Of a stretch of DNA of 64,000 nt, positions 43,215 through 56,373 are shown piece after piece. The notes beneath the pieces were generated by a model. That model did not search any database, was not told the origin of the DNA, and worked only from the letters and a program-made list of their open reading frames with translations. This DNA is from Anaeromyxobacter paludicola (GTDB lineage: Bacteria > Myxococcota > Myxococcia > Myxococcales > Anaeromyxobacteraceae). The position numbers and the translations under genes are program-made. The stretch spans positions 4,486,001 to 4,550,000 of the forward strand of contig NZ_AP025592.1 in the NCBI RefSeq assembly GCF_023169965.1. The letters are read 5' to 3'. Every line of letters begins with the position of its first letter. Within the stretch, counting starts at the first letter, position 1.

Positions 43215-45767
43215 ATGGCCGGGAAGGACCCTGCTCGAGAGGCTCTCGGACCGTCCGCGGCGGCGCCGCCCGCGCCGGAGGCGCGCTACCCGATGAGCTC
43301 CGGCGCCTGGGCCTACCTCGCCGCGGTGGGCGTGTCCGGCCTCGCCCTGGCGCTGCGGGTGTTGACGGCGCCGTTCTTCGGCGGCGGCGTCGCCTACCTC
43401 ACCTTCTACCCGGCGGTCATGTTCGCCGCGACGCTGGGCGGCCTGGGGCCCGGGCTCGTCTCCACCGCCCTCTGTGCCGCCGGCGCCGCCGCGTTCGTGC
43501 TGCCGCGCGCCGCGCACCTGCTGGCCCCGCCGGCGGCGGCGAGCCTGGCGGTGTTCGCGCTCATGGGGATCGCGATGAGCCTCACCGCCGGGCTCCACCG
43601 CCGCTCGCGCCAGCGGCTCGCCGACGACGAGAAGGAACGGGCCGTGCGGGCGCGCGAGGAGGAGCTGGCGGCCGCGGAGGCGGGCCGGCTGCGCGAGCAG
43701 GAGGAGGAGGCCCGCGCCCGGGCGGTGCAGCTCGAGGCGGTCCTCGACTGCATCGGCGACGGCGTGATCGTCTACGACCGCGAGGGGCGGACGGTCCGCT
43801 CCTCGCCGGCGGCCGACGCGATCCTGGGGGTGCCGGCGGAGGCGCGCGCCGGGCCGGTGGCCGACCGGGCGATGCGCCAGTACGAGGTCCTCACCGAGGA
43901 CGGGCGGCGGCAGGGGCCGAGCGAGATGGCGGCGGTGCGGGCCGCGGTCCACGGAGAGCGGATCCCGGCGGCGCTCTACCAAGTCCGGGCCTTCGGCCTC
44001 GCGCCGCGCTGGCTCATGATCAGCGCCACGCCGCTCTTCGTCGGCGGGCGGCACACCGGCGCGGTGCTGTCGCTCTCCGACGTCACCGCGCGCAAGCGGG
44101 CCGAGGAGGAGCTCCGGGTCGTGACCCGGCTCTACGCCGTGCTGAGCCGGGTCAACGAGGCGATCGTCCGGATCCGGGACGAGCGGCGGCTCTTCGAGGC
44201 GGTCTGCCGCATCGTCACCGAGGACGGGGTCTTCCCGCTCGCCTGGGTGGGAGAGGTGCGGGGGCGGAAGGTGGTCCCGGCGGCCGCCTGGGGTCCGGCC
44301 GTGGACTACGTGCGCTCGCTCGAGGTGGAGGTGGACGGTCCGCTCGGCCAGGGGCCGACCGGGACCTGCGTCCGCGAGGGCCGGGTCATCATCAACGAGG
44401 ACTTCGACAGCAACCCGGCCACCACGCCGTGGCGCGAGGCGACCCTCGCGCACGGGCTGCGGGCCTCGGCGGCCTTCCCGCTGCGCCGCGCGGGCGAGGT
44501 GGTGGGCGCGCTCACGTTCTACGCCGGCGAGCCCGGCGCCTTCACCGCGAAGCAGGTGCAGCTCCTCGAGGCGCTCTGCGCCGACCTCTCCTACGCGCTC
44601 GACGCGCTCCAGCACGAGCGGCTCCGGGCGGAGGCGGAGCGGGGGCTGCGCGAGGCCGACCGCCACAAGGACGAGTTCCTCCGGATGCTCTCGCACGAGC
44701 TGCGCAACCCGCTCGCGCCGATCCGCAACTCGGTCCAGGTGCTCCGGCTGGCCGAGGCCGGGGGCGAGCAGGCGGCGCGCGCGGCGGGGGTGATCGAGCG
44801 GCAGGCGGCGCACCTGACCCGGCTCGTGGACGACCTGCTCGACGTGACCCGCATCGCCAGCGGCAAGTTCGCCTTGCGGCGCGCGCGGCTCGACCTGCGC
44901 GACCTGGTCCGGCGGACCGCGGACGACTTCCGGGCGGTGATGTCGGAGCGGGGGCTCGCGCTCGAGGTCGCGCTGCCGGCGACGGAGGCCTGGGTGGACG
45001 CGGACGCCACCCGCCTCACGCAGATCCTGGGGAACCTGCTCCACAACGCGGCCAAGTTCAGCGAGCGCGGGGAGACGGTGCGCGTGGAGCTCCGGAGCGT
45101 CGACGGCCGCGCGGAGCTGTCGGTGCGCGACTCCGGCGTGGGCATCGACCCCGAGCTGCTCCCCGCCATCTTCGACCCCTTCGTCCAGTCCGACCGGACG
45201 CTGGCGCGCAGCGAGGGCGGCCTCGGCCTCGGGCTCGCCCTGGTGAGGGGGATCGCCGAGCTCCACGGCGGCACGGCGCGGGGCGAGAGCCCCGGCCCGG
45301 GCCGCGGGGCGGAGCTGGTGGTGACGCTCCCGCTGGCGGAGGCGCCGGCCGCCCCCGCCCCGGCCCCGGTCCCCGCCGCGGGTCGGGCCCCCTCGGACGC
45401 GTCCCGCGGCCGCCGGGTGCTGGTGGTGGACGACAACCAGGACGCGGCCCGCTCGATGGCCGACGTCCTCGAGCTGCTCGGGCACGCCCCGCGGGTGGCC
45501 CACGACGGCCCGAGCGCCCTCGCCCTCGCGCGCGAGAGCGCGCCGGAGGTGGTGCTCTGCGACATCGGGCTGCCCGGGATGAGCGGGTACGACGTGGCGC
45601 GGGCGCTCCGGGCCGACGGGGGGCGGGACGCGCGGCTCATCGCGGTCACCGGGTACGCGCAGGCGGAGGACGTCCGGCGCGCCGTCGAGGCCGGCTTCGA
45701 CGCCCACCTGGCGAAGCCGTGCGACCTCGCCGAGCTGCAGCGGCTGCTCGCGGCGCCGCGGGCTTGA
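43215..45767 (+). CDS. Hybrid sensor histidine kinase (DUF4118-PAS-GAF-HisKA-HATPase-REC)
   Basis: The 850-residue protein has N-terminal membrane segments of the DUF4118 (KdpD-like) kind (~35-130: VAYLTFYPAVMFAATLGG), a short coiled-coil stretch (~135-175), a PAS domain (~176-300), a GAF domain (~315-470), the HisKA box (EFLRMLSHELRNPLAPIRNS, His ~490), HATPase motifs (LGNLLHNAAKFSE, RDSGVGID, EGGLGLGLALV), and a receiver domain at the end (VLVVDDNQDAA, phosphosite Asp in LCDIGLPGMSGYD). ATG 43215 follows a GGGGGG tract. It lies 107 bp after the response regulator and could act upstream of it. Signal unknown. Confidence 0.9.
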   Translation: MAGKDPAREALGPSAAAPPAPEARYPMSSGAWAYLAAVGVSGLALALRVLTAPFFGGGVAYLTFYPAVMFAATLGGLGPGLVSTALCAAGAAAFVLPRAAHLLAPPAAASLAVFALMGIAMSLTAGLHRRSRQRLADDEKERAVRAREEELAAAEAGRLREQEEEARARAVQLEAVLDCIGDGVIVYDREGRTVRSSPAADAILGVPAEARAGPVADRAMRQYEVLTEDGRRQGPSEMAAVRAAVHGERIPAALYQVRAFGLAPRWLMISATPLFVGGRHTGAVLSLSDVTARKRAEEELRVVTRLYAVLSRVNEAIVRIRDERRLFEAVCRIVTEDGVFPLAWVGEVRGRKVVPAAAWGPAVDYVRSLEVEVDGPLGQGPTGTCVREGRVIINEDFDSNPATTPWREATLAHGLRASAAFPLRRAGEVVGALTFYAGEPGAFTAKQVQLLEALCADLSYALDALQHERLRAEAERGLREADRHKDEFLRMLSHELRNPLAPIRNSVQVLRLAEAGGEQAARAAGVIERQAAHLTRLVDDLLDVTRIASGKFALRRARLDLRDLVRRTADDFRAVMSERGLALEVALPATEAWVDADATRLTQILGNLLHNAAKFSERGETVRVELRSVDGRAELSVRDSGVGIDPELLPAIFDPFVQSDRTLARSEGGLGLGLALVRGIAELHGGTARGESPGPGRGAELVVTLPLAEAPAAPAPAPVPAAGRAPSDASRGRRVLVVDDNQDAARSMADVLELLGHAPRVAHDGPSALALARESAPEVVLCDIGLPGMSGYDVARALRADGGRDARLIAVTGYAQAEDVRRAVEAGFDAHLAKPCDLAELQRLLAAPRA

Positions 45768-45798
45768 CCGGGCGCGGCCCCGGCGGCATGAACCGGGC

Positions 45799-46692
45799 GT
45801 GATCCGCTTCGGCCCCGCCGGCTGGGACTACGAGGACTGGTCGGGGAAGGTCTACCCCAGGCCGGCGCCGCGCGGGTTCGACCCCCTCGCCTACCTCGCC
45901 CGGTACTTCGACGCGGTGGAGCTCAACGCCTCCTTCTACCGGCCGCCGGCCGCGAAGGTGGCCGAGTCGTGGCTGCGGCGCGTCGAGGACCGGCCCGACT
46001 TCCGCTTCACCCTGAAGCTCTGGCAGCGCTTCACCCACGAGCGCGAGAGCGCCTGGAGCGCGGACGACGTGAAGGCCGCCCGCGCCGCGCCCGACGCCTT
46101 CGCCCGCGCCGGGCGGCTCGGGGCGGTGCTGCTCCAGTTCCCCTGGTCGTTCAAGCGCGAGGAGGCGAACGAGGAGTGGCTGCGCGACCTCCTCGCCCGC
46201 TTCGGCGACCTGCCGCTCGTGGTCGAGGTCCGCCACGCCTCCTGGAACGTGCCCGAGACCTACGGGCTGCTCGCCGAGCGCGGCGCCGGGTTCGTGAACC
46301 TCGACCAGCCCATGTTCCGCCACTCCCTCGGCCCCTCCGCGGTGGCCACCTCGGCGGTGGGCTACGTGCGCGTCCACGGGCGCAACCACCAGGACTGGTT
46401 CCGCGAGGGGGCGGGGCGCGACGCGCGCTACGACTACCTCTACCCGGCCGCCGAGCTCGCGCCCTGGGCCGAGCGCGTCGGCGCCCTCGCCGCGGCGCCC
46501 GGGGTGAAGGACGTGTTCGTCGTCACCAACAACCACTTCGAGGGCAAGGCGGTGGCGAACGCCGCCATGCTGGCGTCGATGGTGCGGGGCGAGCGGGTGG
46601 CCGCGCCGCCGGACCTCGTGGCGGCCTACCGCGACGCGCTCGCGCCGTACGCGGACGCGGTGGGGCAGGGGCAGCAGGCGCTGCTGCGGTAG
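45799..46692 (+). CDS. DUF72 family protein
   Basis: The 297-residue protein has the DUF72 hallmarks: the opening FGPAGWDYEDWSGKVYP, a VELNASFYRPP strand, LLQFPWSFK, VVEVRHASW near the middle, YVRVHGRN and the terminal VFVVTNNHFEGKAVANA. The family folds as a TIM barrel and is found with nucleotide or metal enzymes, but its reaction is not known. GTG 45799 is the natural start; an upstream ATG is out of frame. It is convergent with the DUF3761-type gene, 13 bp away. Confidence 0.88.
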   Translation: MIRFGPAGWDYEDWSGKVYPRPAPRGFDPLAYLARYFDAVELNASFYRPPAAKVAESWLRRVEDRPDFRFTLKLWQRFTHERESAWSADDVKAARAAPDAFARAGRLGAVLLQFPWSFKREEANEEWLRDLLARFGDLPLVVEVRHASWNVPETYGLLAERGAGFVNLDQPMFRHSLGPSAVATSAVGYVRVHGRNHQDWFREGAGRDARYDYLYPAAELAPWAERVGALAAAPGVKDVFVVTNNHFEGKAVANAAMLASMVRGERVAAPPDLVAAYRDALAPYADAVGQGQQALLR

Positions 46693-46705
46693 GGCCGGCG
46701 CGGCG

Positions 46706-47431
46706 CTACTGCTTGTCGAGCCACTCCGCCACGCCGCCGTGGCGGGAGCAGGCGCCGGTGTGGTGCTTCGCGTACGAGAAGCTGCCGTCCTTGCAGCGGG
46801 CCGTGGGCGGCCCCTTGGCCGGGTCGGGCGCGGCGCCGGTCCCGCCGGTGGTGGGCGCGGCGGGGGCGGCGCCGGTGGTGGGCGCCGGCGGGGCGCGGGT
46901 GGTCCGCTCCGCGGGCGCCGGCGGCGGGACCACGGGCGGCGGCGTGACCGCGGCCGGGGTCTGCGCCGGCGACGGCACCGCGCCCGTCTGCGCGCGCGCC
47001 GTGGCGGCCCTGTCCACGCCGCCGTGGCCGCGGCAGGCGCCGCGACCGCCGCGGGAGGTCGCGCCGTCCTTGCAGATCACGGTCGCCTCGGCGGCCTTCG
47101 ACTCGCCGCGGGCCCGCGCCTCGTCCCCCTTCTCGCGCGCCTTCTCCTCGGCGCGCCCGGCCTTCTCGTCGGCCTGCTTCGCCTTGCGCTCCGCCTTCTC
47201 CTGCGCCTTGGCCGCCTTGTCCTGGGCCTTCGCGGCCTTTTCCTGGGCCTTGGTGGCCGCCTTGTCCACGCCGCCGTGGCCGCTGCAGGCGCCCCGGCCG
47301 CCCTGGGCGGTCGTGCCATCCTTGCAGACGACGCTCCTCTCGGCGTCGGCGGCGAGGGCGGAGCGGGGGTAGAGCGCGGCGGCCGCGGCGATCGCCGCGA
47401 GCGCCACCAGGCTGCGGAGGTGCAGGGTCAT
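46706..47431 (-). CDS. Exported protein with three DUF3761-type repeats and a Lys/Ala/Glu spacer
   Basis: The 241-residue protein has a signal peptide (~1-27). Three copies of a short domain occur: VVCKDGTTAQGGRGACSGHG (~34-55), VICKDGATSRGGRGACRGHG (~117-138) and ARCKDGSFSYAKHHTGACSR (~212-235), each with two cysteines that could form one disulfide and a GHGGV ending. The first and second are joined by a charged, helical spacer (KAQEKAAKAQDKAAKAQEKA-type repeats, ~60-112); the second and third by a Pro/Ala/Thr-rich link (~145-205). The layout resembles a rigid rod plus a flexible tether between binding modules, perhaps cell-wall-directed. Function unknown. Confidence 0.8.
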   Translation of the reverse strand: MTLHLRSLVALAAIAAAAALYPRSALAADAERSVVCKDGTTAQGGRGACSGHGGVDKAATKAQEKAAKAQDKAAKAQEKAERKAKQADEKAGRAEEKAREKGDEARARGESKAAEATVICKDGATSRGGRGACRGHGGVDRAATARAQTGAVPSPAQTPAAVTPPPVVPPPAPAERTTRAPPAPTTGAAPAAPTTGGTGAAPDPAKGPPTARCKDGSFSYAKHHTGACSRHGGVAEWLDKQ

Positions 47432-47546
47432 GGGGTTCCCTCCCGGGGCAGCGGCCGGCGCGACGGCGCCTGGCCCGCCCCGCTCCCGTTAGCGGCCGGT
47501 GGTCCGAGGGCGCGCGCCCGAGGGGGTGCCGACCCGTGCAGGCCGC

Positions 47547-48497
47547 TCAGGACAGCCCGAGCCCCGCGGGCTCGTACGCCGCCCACCCCGAGCCGGCCCG
47601 GGACGCCGGCTCGGGGCGCTCCAGGGCCTGGCGGTCCCACCGGCCGAGCTCCGCCCCGAGCGCGTAGGCCGACTCGAAGAAGGCGAGGAGCGCCTGGTCG
47701 GGCGCGCCGCTCCGCCGCACCGCCTCGTAGGGCAGCAGGAACTCCTTGAGCTGCGGGTCGTAGCGGCCGCCGGCGACCTCCCCGTCGGCGAAGCCGGGCG
47801 GCTCGGGCGCCGCGTAGGCGTAGAAGCTCGCGTCCACGCCGCCGCCCCCCGGCCAGAACCCGACGCTCACCACCTCGTGCGAGTAGGCCTCGCGGGTGAC
47901 GGCGTCGGCGCCGGCCCGCTCCGGCGCGCGGCGCCCGGAGAAGAAGGTCAGCGCGAGGTCGAAGGAGCCCCAGAAGAACTGGATCGGGCTCGCCTTGCCG
48001 AGGAACCGCCCGCGGGCGCGCGCCATCACCTCCGAGGTCCGCGCCAGCACCTGGAAGAAGCGCCGCACGGCGGCCGCGTCGTAGCTCGCGTGGACGCGGT
48101 CCTCGTCGAGGCCCAGCCGCTCGTCCGGGATCTCGCAGGTGGCGGGCCGGATCGACACCGCGATCCCCAGCCCGCCGAGCGCGCCGAGCAGCCGGTCGTG
48201 GAAGTCGGCCACGGCCATCGGCTCGAGCGCGAACCCGGCGCGCGCGCCGTCGCTCGTCTCCACCCGGACCTCGTGCGCCACGAGGTCGAGCCGGATCTCG
48301 AAGAGCCGCTCGCCGTCCGGGACGGTCGAGGTGGTGAGGCCGCGGGCGGTCACGTAGAGCGGCACCTGCCACCAGTGGTTCACCGGGTGCGCGCGCGCGA
48401 GCCGGATCTTCCCGACCACCTGGGCCATCCGGTGCAGCGTCTCCTTCGTGTCCGACCAGTCCTCGAGGTGCAGCGCGGGCCAGGGTTCGAGCGCCAT
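47547..48497 (-). CDS. DUF5996 family protein
   Basis: The 316-residue protein fits DUF5996 from its first residues: WPALHLEDWSDTKETLHRMAQ, then RLARAHPVNHWWQVPLYVTA and later PIQFFWGSFDLALTFFSGRR and HEVVSVGFWPGGG. It has no signal or membrane segment. Function in the family is not known. GGAGGAG at about six bases before ATG 48497 supports this start over the much longer frame upstream. Its neighbours on both sides point elsewhere, so it is a single-gene unit. Confidence 0.85.
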   Translation of the reverse strand: MALEPWPALHLEDWSDTKETLHRMAQVVGKIRLARAHPVNHWWQVPLYVTARGLTTSTVPDGERLFEIRLDLVAHEVRVETSDGARAGFALEPMAVADFHDRLLGALGGLGIAVSIRPATCEIPDERLGLDEDRVHASYDAAAVRRFFQVLARTSEVMARARGRFLGKASPIQFFWGSFDLALTFFSGRRAPERAGADAVTREAYSHEVVSVGFWPGGGGVDASFYAYAAPEPPGFADGEVAGGRYDPQLKEFLLPYEAVRRSGAPDQALLAFFESAYALGAELGRWDRQALERPEPASRAGSGWAAYEPAGLGLS

Positions 48498-48802
48498 GAT
48501 CTCCTCCGGCGGGTGGCGGTAACGGCGCGAGCGGGCCCGTTCCTCGCCCCGGCCGCGCCGCACCCCGAAGAGATGGGAGGGCCTGCCCGCCCGCTCGCCC
48601 CCCGCGGCGCGGCGCGGCTGGCGGGGCCGCGCGCTCGCGCGGCTGCGTCGCGAGGCCCCTCGCTGCTCGAGGACGCGGCAGCCCCGGGCCTGCGCTGCGC
48701 GCAGCGTGCGCCGGCTCCGGGTGTCGCCGGCGCGGCGCGGCGCGGCCGGAACCCCGCCGCGCCGGGCGCCACCGGCGGGCGCGCGCGTCGCGGAACGCGC
48801 GG
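48498..48802 (+). other. GC-rich intergenic region before draG
   Basis: About 305 bases between divergent genes. I see several short GC hairpins (for example GCCGCGCGCTCGCGCGGC) but no -24/-12 element with the right spacing, no repeat unit of the REP family and no small ORF that I would trust. Confidence 0.4.
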
Positions 48803-49766
48803 GTGGCCCGCCCTTCCCGCGACCCGGCACGCCCGCTGCAACCGCGTTCGCGCGTGCAGGGGCTCCGCTTCCACCTGGACGACGTCCGGGCGCGCGCCCG
48901 CGCGGCCTTCCTGGGCTTCGCCGTCGGCGACGCCCTGGGCGCGCCGGTCGAGTTCATGACCGCCGGCGAGATCCGGGCGCGGGGCGAGCACCGGGAGATG
49001 ACCGGCGGGGGCTGGCTGCGGCTCGCGCCGGGGCGGGTCACCGACGACACCGAGATGGCGCTCTGCGTGGCCCGCGCCCTCGACGAGGCGGGCGGCTTCG
49101 AGCTGCGCCGGGTGGCGGACCGGCTCGCCGAGTGGCTGAAGCGCGGCCCGATCGACGTGGGCAACACCTGCCGCCGCGGCCTGCGCGCCTACCTCCTCGA
49201 GGGGCGGCTCGAGGCCCCGCCGGGCGAGTGGGACGCCGGCAACGGCGCCGCCATGCGCGTGCTGCCGGTGGCGCTCCGGACCTTGGGCGACTTCGGCCTG
49301 CTCGCCGAGTGGGCCGTGGCCCAGGGCCACCTCACCCACAACCACCCGCTCTCCGACGCCGCCTCGGTGCTGCTCGGGAAGCTCGTCCAGGTGGCGGTGC
49401 TGGGGCTCTCGCTCGAGCGGATGCGCAAGGAGTGCCGCGCGCTCGCCGAGGCGCACCGCGCCTTCGCCTTCGAGCCGTACCGGGGCGGCGCGAGCGGCTA
49501 CGTCGCCGACTCGGTGCGCACCGTGCTCCACCACTTCTTCCGGGCGCGCGGCTTCGAGGAGTGCCTGGTGGGGGTGGTGAACGAGGGGGGCGACGCCGAC
49601 ACCAACGGCGCCATCGCCGGGATGCTGGCCGGCGCCTACTGGGGCCGGGAGGAGATCCCGGAGCGCTGGACCCGGCGGATGGACCCGGCGCTCCTCGCCG
49701 AGCTCGACGCGCTCGCGCTGCGGCTCGTCGAGGCCTCGCCGCTCCTCGGCGCGCGGGCCGAGGCGG

Positions 49767-49792
<26 letters not shown>
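48803..49792 (+). CDS. draG: ADP-ribosyl-[dinitrogen reductase] glycohydrolase
   Basis: DraG removes ADP-ribose from nitrogenase Fe protein and so restores activity. The family's dimetal (Mn) ligands are visible: [12 protein letters not shown] near residue 88-99 and [16 protein letters not shown] near 265-280, with GDALGAP at the start of the fold. [15 protein letters not shown] and [13 protein letters not shown] are also typical. The start may be GTG 48803 or GTG 48854; the second gives a 312-residue protein closer to known DraG (~295). It is not in the usual draT-draG order: it converges on draT, and the two reading frames overlap by 26 bp. Confidence 0.9.
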
Positions 49793-53320
<3,528 letters not shown>

Positions 53321-53348
53321 CGCAGCGAACGGAAAAGGAGACGGGACC

Positions 53349-54791
53349 ATGTCGCAGGTGAAGAAGGTCGAGGGGATCACCCGGGAGTCGACGCAGTCGA
53401 TGATCGACCGGGCCCTGGAGGCCTACCCCGAGAAGGGCAAGAAGAAGCGCGCGCCGCACCTCGCCCCCAACGACCAGGCGCTCGGGAAGGCCTGCGTCAA
53501 GTCGAACCGCAAGACGGTCCCCGGGGTCATGAGCGCCCGCGGCTGCGCCTACGCCGGCGCCAAGGGCGTGGTCTGGGGCCCGATCCGCGACATGGTCCAC
53601 GTCTCCCACGGCCCGGTGGGCTGCGGCTGGTACTCCTGGGGCACGCGCCGGAACCTCGTCTCCGGCAGGAACGGCGTCTCCAACTTCTCCATGCAGTTCA
53701 CCTCGGACTTCCAGGAGAAGGACATCGTCTACGGCGGCGACAAGAAGCTCGCCCAGCTGCTCACCGAGGCGAAGGAGCTCTTCCCGCTCGCCAAGGGCAT
53801 CTCGGTCCTCTCCGAGTGCCCGGTGGGGCTCATCGGCGACGACATCAACGCCGTCGCGAAGAAGATGTCGAAGGAGCTCGACCTCCCGGTCGTCCCCTGC
53901 AACTGCGAGGGCTTCCGCGGCGTGTCGCAGTCGCTCGGGCACCACATCTCGAACGACACCATCCGCGACTACATCATCGAGACCCGCGAGTTCGCCGAGC
54001 CGGCCGGCCCGTACGACATCGCCCTCATCGGCGACTACAACATCGGCGGCGACGTCTGGTCGGTGAAGTCGCTGCTCGAGTCCTGCGGGCTCAACGTGAA
54101 GGCCACCTGGACCGGCGACGGCGAGATGGAGCGGATCGCCGCCACCCACCAGGTGAAGCTCAACGTGATCCACTGCTACCGGTCCATGAACTACATGTGC
54201 AAGGTCATGGAGGAGAAGCACGGGATCCCCTGGATCGAGCTGAACTTCTTCGGCCCCACCAAGATCAAGCAGAGCCTGCGCGCCCTGGCGGAGCGCTTCG
54301 ACGACGAGATCAAGGAGCGCGTCGAGGCGGTCATCGCCGAGTGGGAGCCGAAGATGAAGGCCATCGTGGACGAGTACCGCCCGCGGCTCGAGGGCAAGAA
54401 GGTGATGCTCTACGTCGGCGGCCTCCGCCCGCGCCACACCGTGGGCGCCTACGAGGACCTCGGCATGACGGTGGTCGGCTCGGGCTACGAGTTCGCCCAC
54501 TCCGACGACTACGACCGCACCTCCCCCGAGATGCCCGACGCGACCGTCATCTACGACGACGCCTCGGAGTACGAGCTCGAGCAGTTCGTGCACGAGCTCA
54601 AGCCGGACCTCGTCGCCTCCGGCATCAAGGAGAAGTACGTCTTCCAGAAGATGGGGCTGCCGTTCCGGCAGATGCACAGCTGGGACTACTCCGGCCCGTA
54701 CCACGGCTACGAGGGCTTCTCGGTGTTCGCCCGCGACATCGACCTCGCGGTGAACAGCCCGACCTGGAAGCTGGTCAAGTCGCCGTTCTAG
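53349..54791 (+). CDS. nifD: Nitrogenase molybdenum-iron protein alpha chain
   Basis: The 480-residue alpha subunit carries P-cluster cysteines Cys66 (SARGCAYAG), Cys92 (GPVGCGWY) and Cys157 (SECPVG), the FeMo-cofactor ligands Cys276 (IHCYRSMN) and His443 ([16 protein letters not shown]), and the substrate-site region VSQSLGHHI with the equivalent of His195. These match a molybdenum enzyme rather than VnfD or AnfD, and the length is also that of NifD. AAAAGGAGA precedes ATG 53349. A strong hairpin lies between its stop and nifK. Confidence 0.97.
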   Translation: MSQVKKVEGITRESTQSMIDRALEAYPEKGKKKRAPHLAPNDQALGKACVKSNRKTVPGVMSARGCAYAGAKGVVWGPIRDMVHVSHGPVGCGWYSWGTRRNLVSGRNGVSNFSMQFTSDFQEKDIVYGGDKKLAQLLTEAKELFPLAKGISVLSECPVGLIGDDINAVAKKMSKELDLPVVPCNCEGFRGVSQSLGHHISNDTIRDYIIETREFAEPAGPYDIALIGDYNIGGDVWSVKSLLESCGLNVKATWTGDGEMERIAATHQVKLNVIHCYRSMNYMCKVMEEKHGIPWIELNFFGPTKIKQSLRALAERFDDEIKERVEAVIAEWEPKMKAIVDEYRPRLEGKKVMLYVGGLRPRHTVGAYEDLGMTVVGSGYEFAHSDDYDRTSPEMPDATVIYDDASEYELEQFVHELKPDLVASGIKEKYVFQKMGLPFRQMHSWDYSGPYHGYEGFSVFARDIDLAVNSPTWKLVKSPF

Positions 54792-54798
54792 CCATCGC

Positions 54799-54825
54799 GG
54801 CGCCGGCGGCGGGTCCGCCGGCGCC
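54799..54825 (+). other. Hairpin between nifD and nifK
   Basis: GGCGCCGGCGG and CCGCCGGCGCC, a perfect 11-bp stem with a five-base loop CGGGT, lie 8 bases after nifD. There is no T run, so it is more likely an mRNA-stabilising or processing element than a terminator. Confidence 0.65.
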
Positions 54826-54881
54826 ACCACCACCTCCTACCCCCGAACTCACGGGCCCACCGGCCCGCGCAGGAGCGCTGC

Positions 54882-56351
54882 ATGTCCAATGAACTGGGTC
54901 TCACGGTGAAGCCGGTGTGCGGGATCTCGCCCGAGGACGAGGCGCGGGTCGCGGCCTGGATCGACACCGAGGAGTACAGGCAGAAGAACTTCGCCCGCCA
55001 GGCGCTCACCATCAACCCGGCCCACGCCTGCCAGCCGCTCGGGGCCGAGCTGGCGGCGCACGGCTTCGAGGGGACCCTGCCCTTCGTGCACGGCTCGCAG
55101 GGCTGCGCCTCCTACTACCGCTCCACCCTGAACCGCCACTTCCGCGAGCCGGCCCCGGCCGTCTCCGACTCCATGACCGAGGACGGCGCGGTGTTCGGCG
55201 GCCAGAACAACCTGCACGAGGGGCTCGAGAACGCGCTCGCGCTCTACAAGCCGAAGATGGTGGCGGTCTTCACCTCCTGCATGCCGGAGATCATCGGCGA
55301 CGACCTCACCGCCTTCATCAAGAACGCCCGCGCCAAGGGGATCGTGCCGAAGGACCTCCCGGTCCCGTTCGCCAACACGCCCTCCTTCAACGGCTCGCAC
55401 GTCCAGGGCTACGACGCGATGGTGCTCGCCATCCTCCAGACCCTCACCGCGGGCCGCAAGGTGGAGGGGCGCTGCACCGGGCGCCTGAACCTCCTGCCGG
55501 GCTTCGACGCCAACACCGGCAACTACCGCGAGTACAAGCGGATCCTGGAGGCGTTCGGCATCCCCTACACGCTCGTCGCCGACATCTCCGACACCTTCGA
55601 CTCGCCCAACGACGGCACCTACCGGCTCTACCCGGGCGGCACGAAGCTCGAGGACGCCGCCGACTCGGTGAACGGCAAGGCGACCCTCACCCTCGGCGCC
55701 TACGCCACCGCGAAGACCTTCGCCTGGATCAAGGAGGAGTACTCGGGCGTCCACGCCTCCCTGCCGATGCCCATCGGCGTCGCCAAGACCGACGCCTTCC
55801 TCCTCAAGCTGTCCCAGCTCTTCGGCAAGCCGGTGCCCGAGTCGCTCAAGGCCGAGCGCGGCCGCGCCGTGGACGCGATGACCGACGCCCAGCAGTACCT
55901 GCACGGGAAGAAGTTCGCCGTGTACGGCGACGCCGATCTCCTGCTCGGCTACGTCTCCTTCCTCCTCGAGATGGGCGCGACGCCGTACCACGTCCTCTGC
56001 TCGAAGGGCTCGAAGAAGCTCGAGAAGGAGCTCCAGGCGCTGCTCGACGCCTCGCCCTATGGCAAGGCCGGCAAGGTCTACATGAACCGCGATCTCTGGC
56101 ACCTGCGCAGCCTGCTGGTGACCGATCCGGTGGACGCCGTCATCGGCGACACCCACGGCAAGTTCGCCGCCCGCGACGCCAAGGTGCCGCTCTTCCGCCT
56201 CGGCTTCCCGATCTTCGACCGGGTCAACAAGCACCGCGTGCCGCTCGTCGGCTACCAGGGCGCGATCAACCTGGTCACCGAGCTCGTGAACAAGTTCCTC
56301 GATCTCAAGGACGAGACCTGTGAGGAGCGCTTCTTCGAGATGATGCGCTAG
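54882..56351 (+). CDS. nifK: Nitrogenase molybdenum-iron protein beta chain
   Basis: The 489-residue beta subunit pairs with NifD. The P-cluster cysteines are at Cys50 (NPAHACQPLG), Cys75 (GSQGCASYYR) and Cys133 (FTSCMPEIIGDD). Family segments such as SDSMTEDGAVFGGQNNLHEGL, YDAMVLAIL and VPLVGYQGAINLVTELVN are intact. The N-terminus is somewhat shorter than in the Azotobacter type (~520), which is usual for a subgroup of NifK. GCAGGAGCGCTGC precedes ATG 54882. Confidence 0.97.
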   Translation: MSNELGLTVKPVCGISPEDEARVAAWIDTEEYRQKNFARQALTINPAHACQPLGAELAAHGFEGTLPFVHGSQGCASYYRSTLNRHFREPAPAVSDSMTEDGAVFGGQNNLHEGLENALALYKPKMVAVFTSCMPEIIGDDLTAFIKNARAKGIVPKDLPVPFANTPSFNGSHVQGYDAMVLAILQTLTAGRKVEGRCTGRLNLLPGFDANTGNYREYKRILEAFGIPYTLVADISDTFDSPNDGTYRLYPGGTKLEDAADSVNGKATLTLGAYATAKTFAWIKEEYSGVHASLPMPIGVAKTDAFLLKLSQLFGKPVPESLKAERGRAVDAMTDAQQYLHGKKFAVYGDADLLLGYVSFLLEMGATPYHVLCSKGSKKLEKELQALLDASPYGKAGKVYMNRDLWHLRSLLVTDPVDAVIGDTHGKFAARDAKVPLFRLGFPIFDRVNKHRVPLVGYQGAINLVTELVNKFLDLKDETCEERFFEMMR

Positions 56352-56373
56352 CGCCGCACGCCCGAGACCCGTC

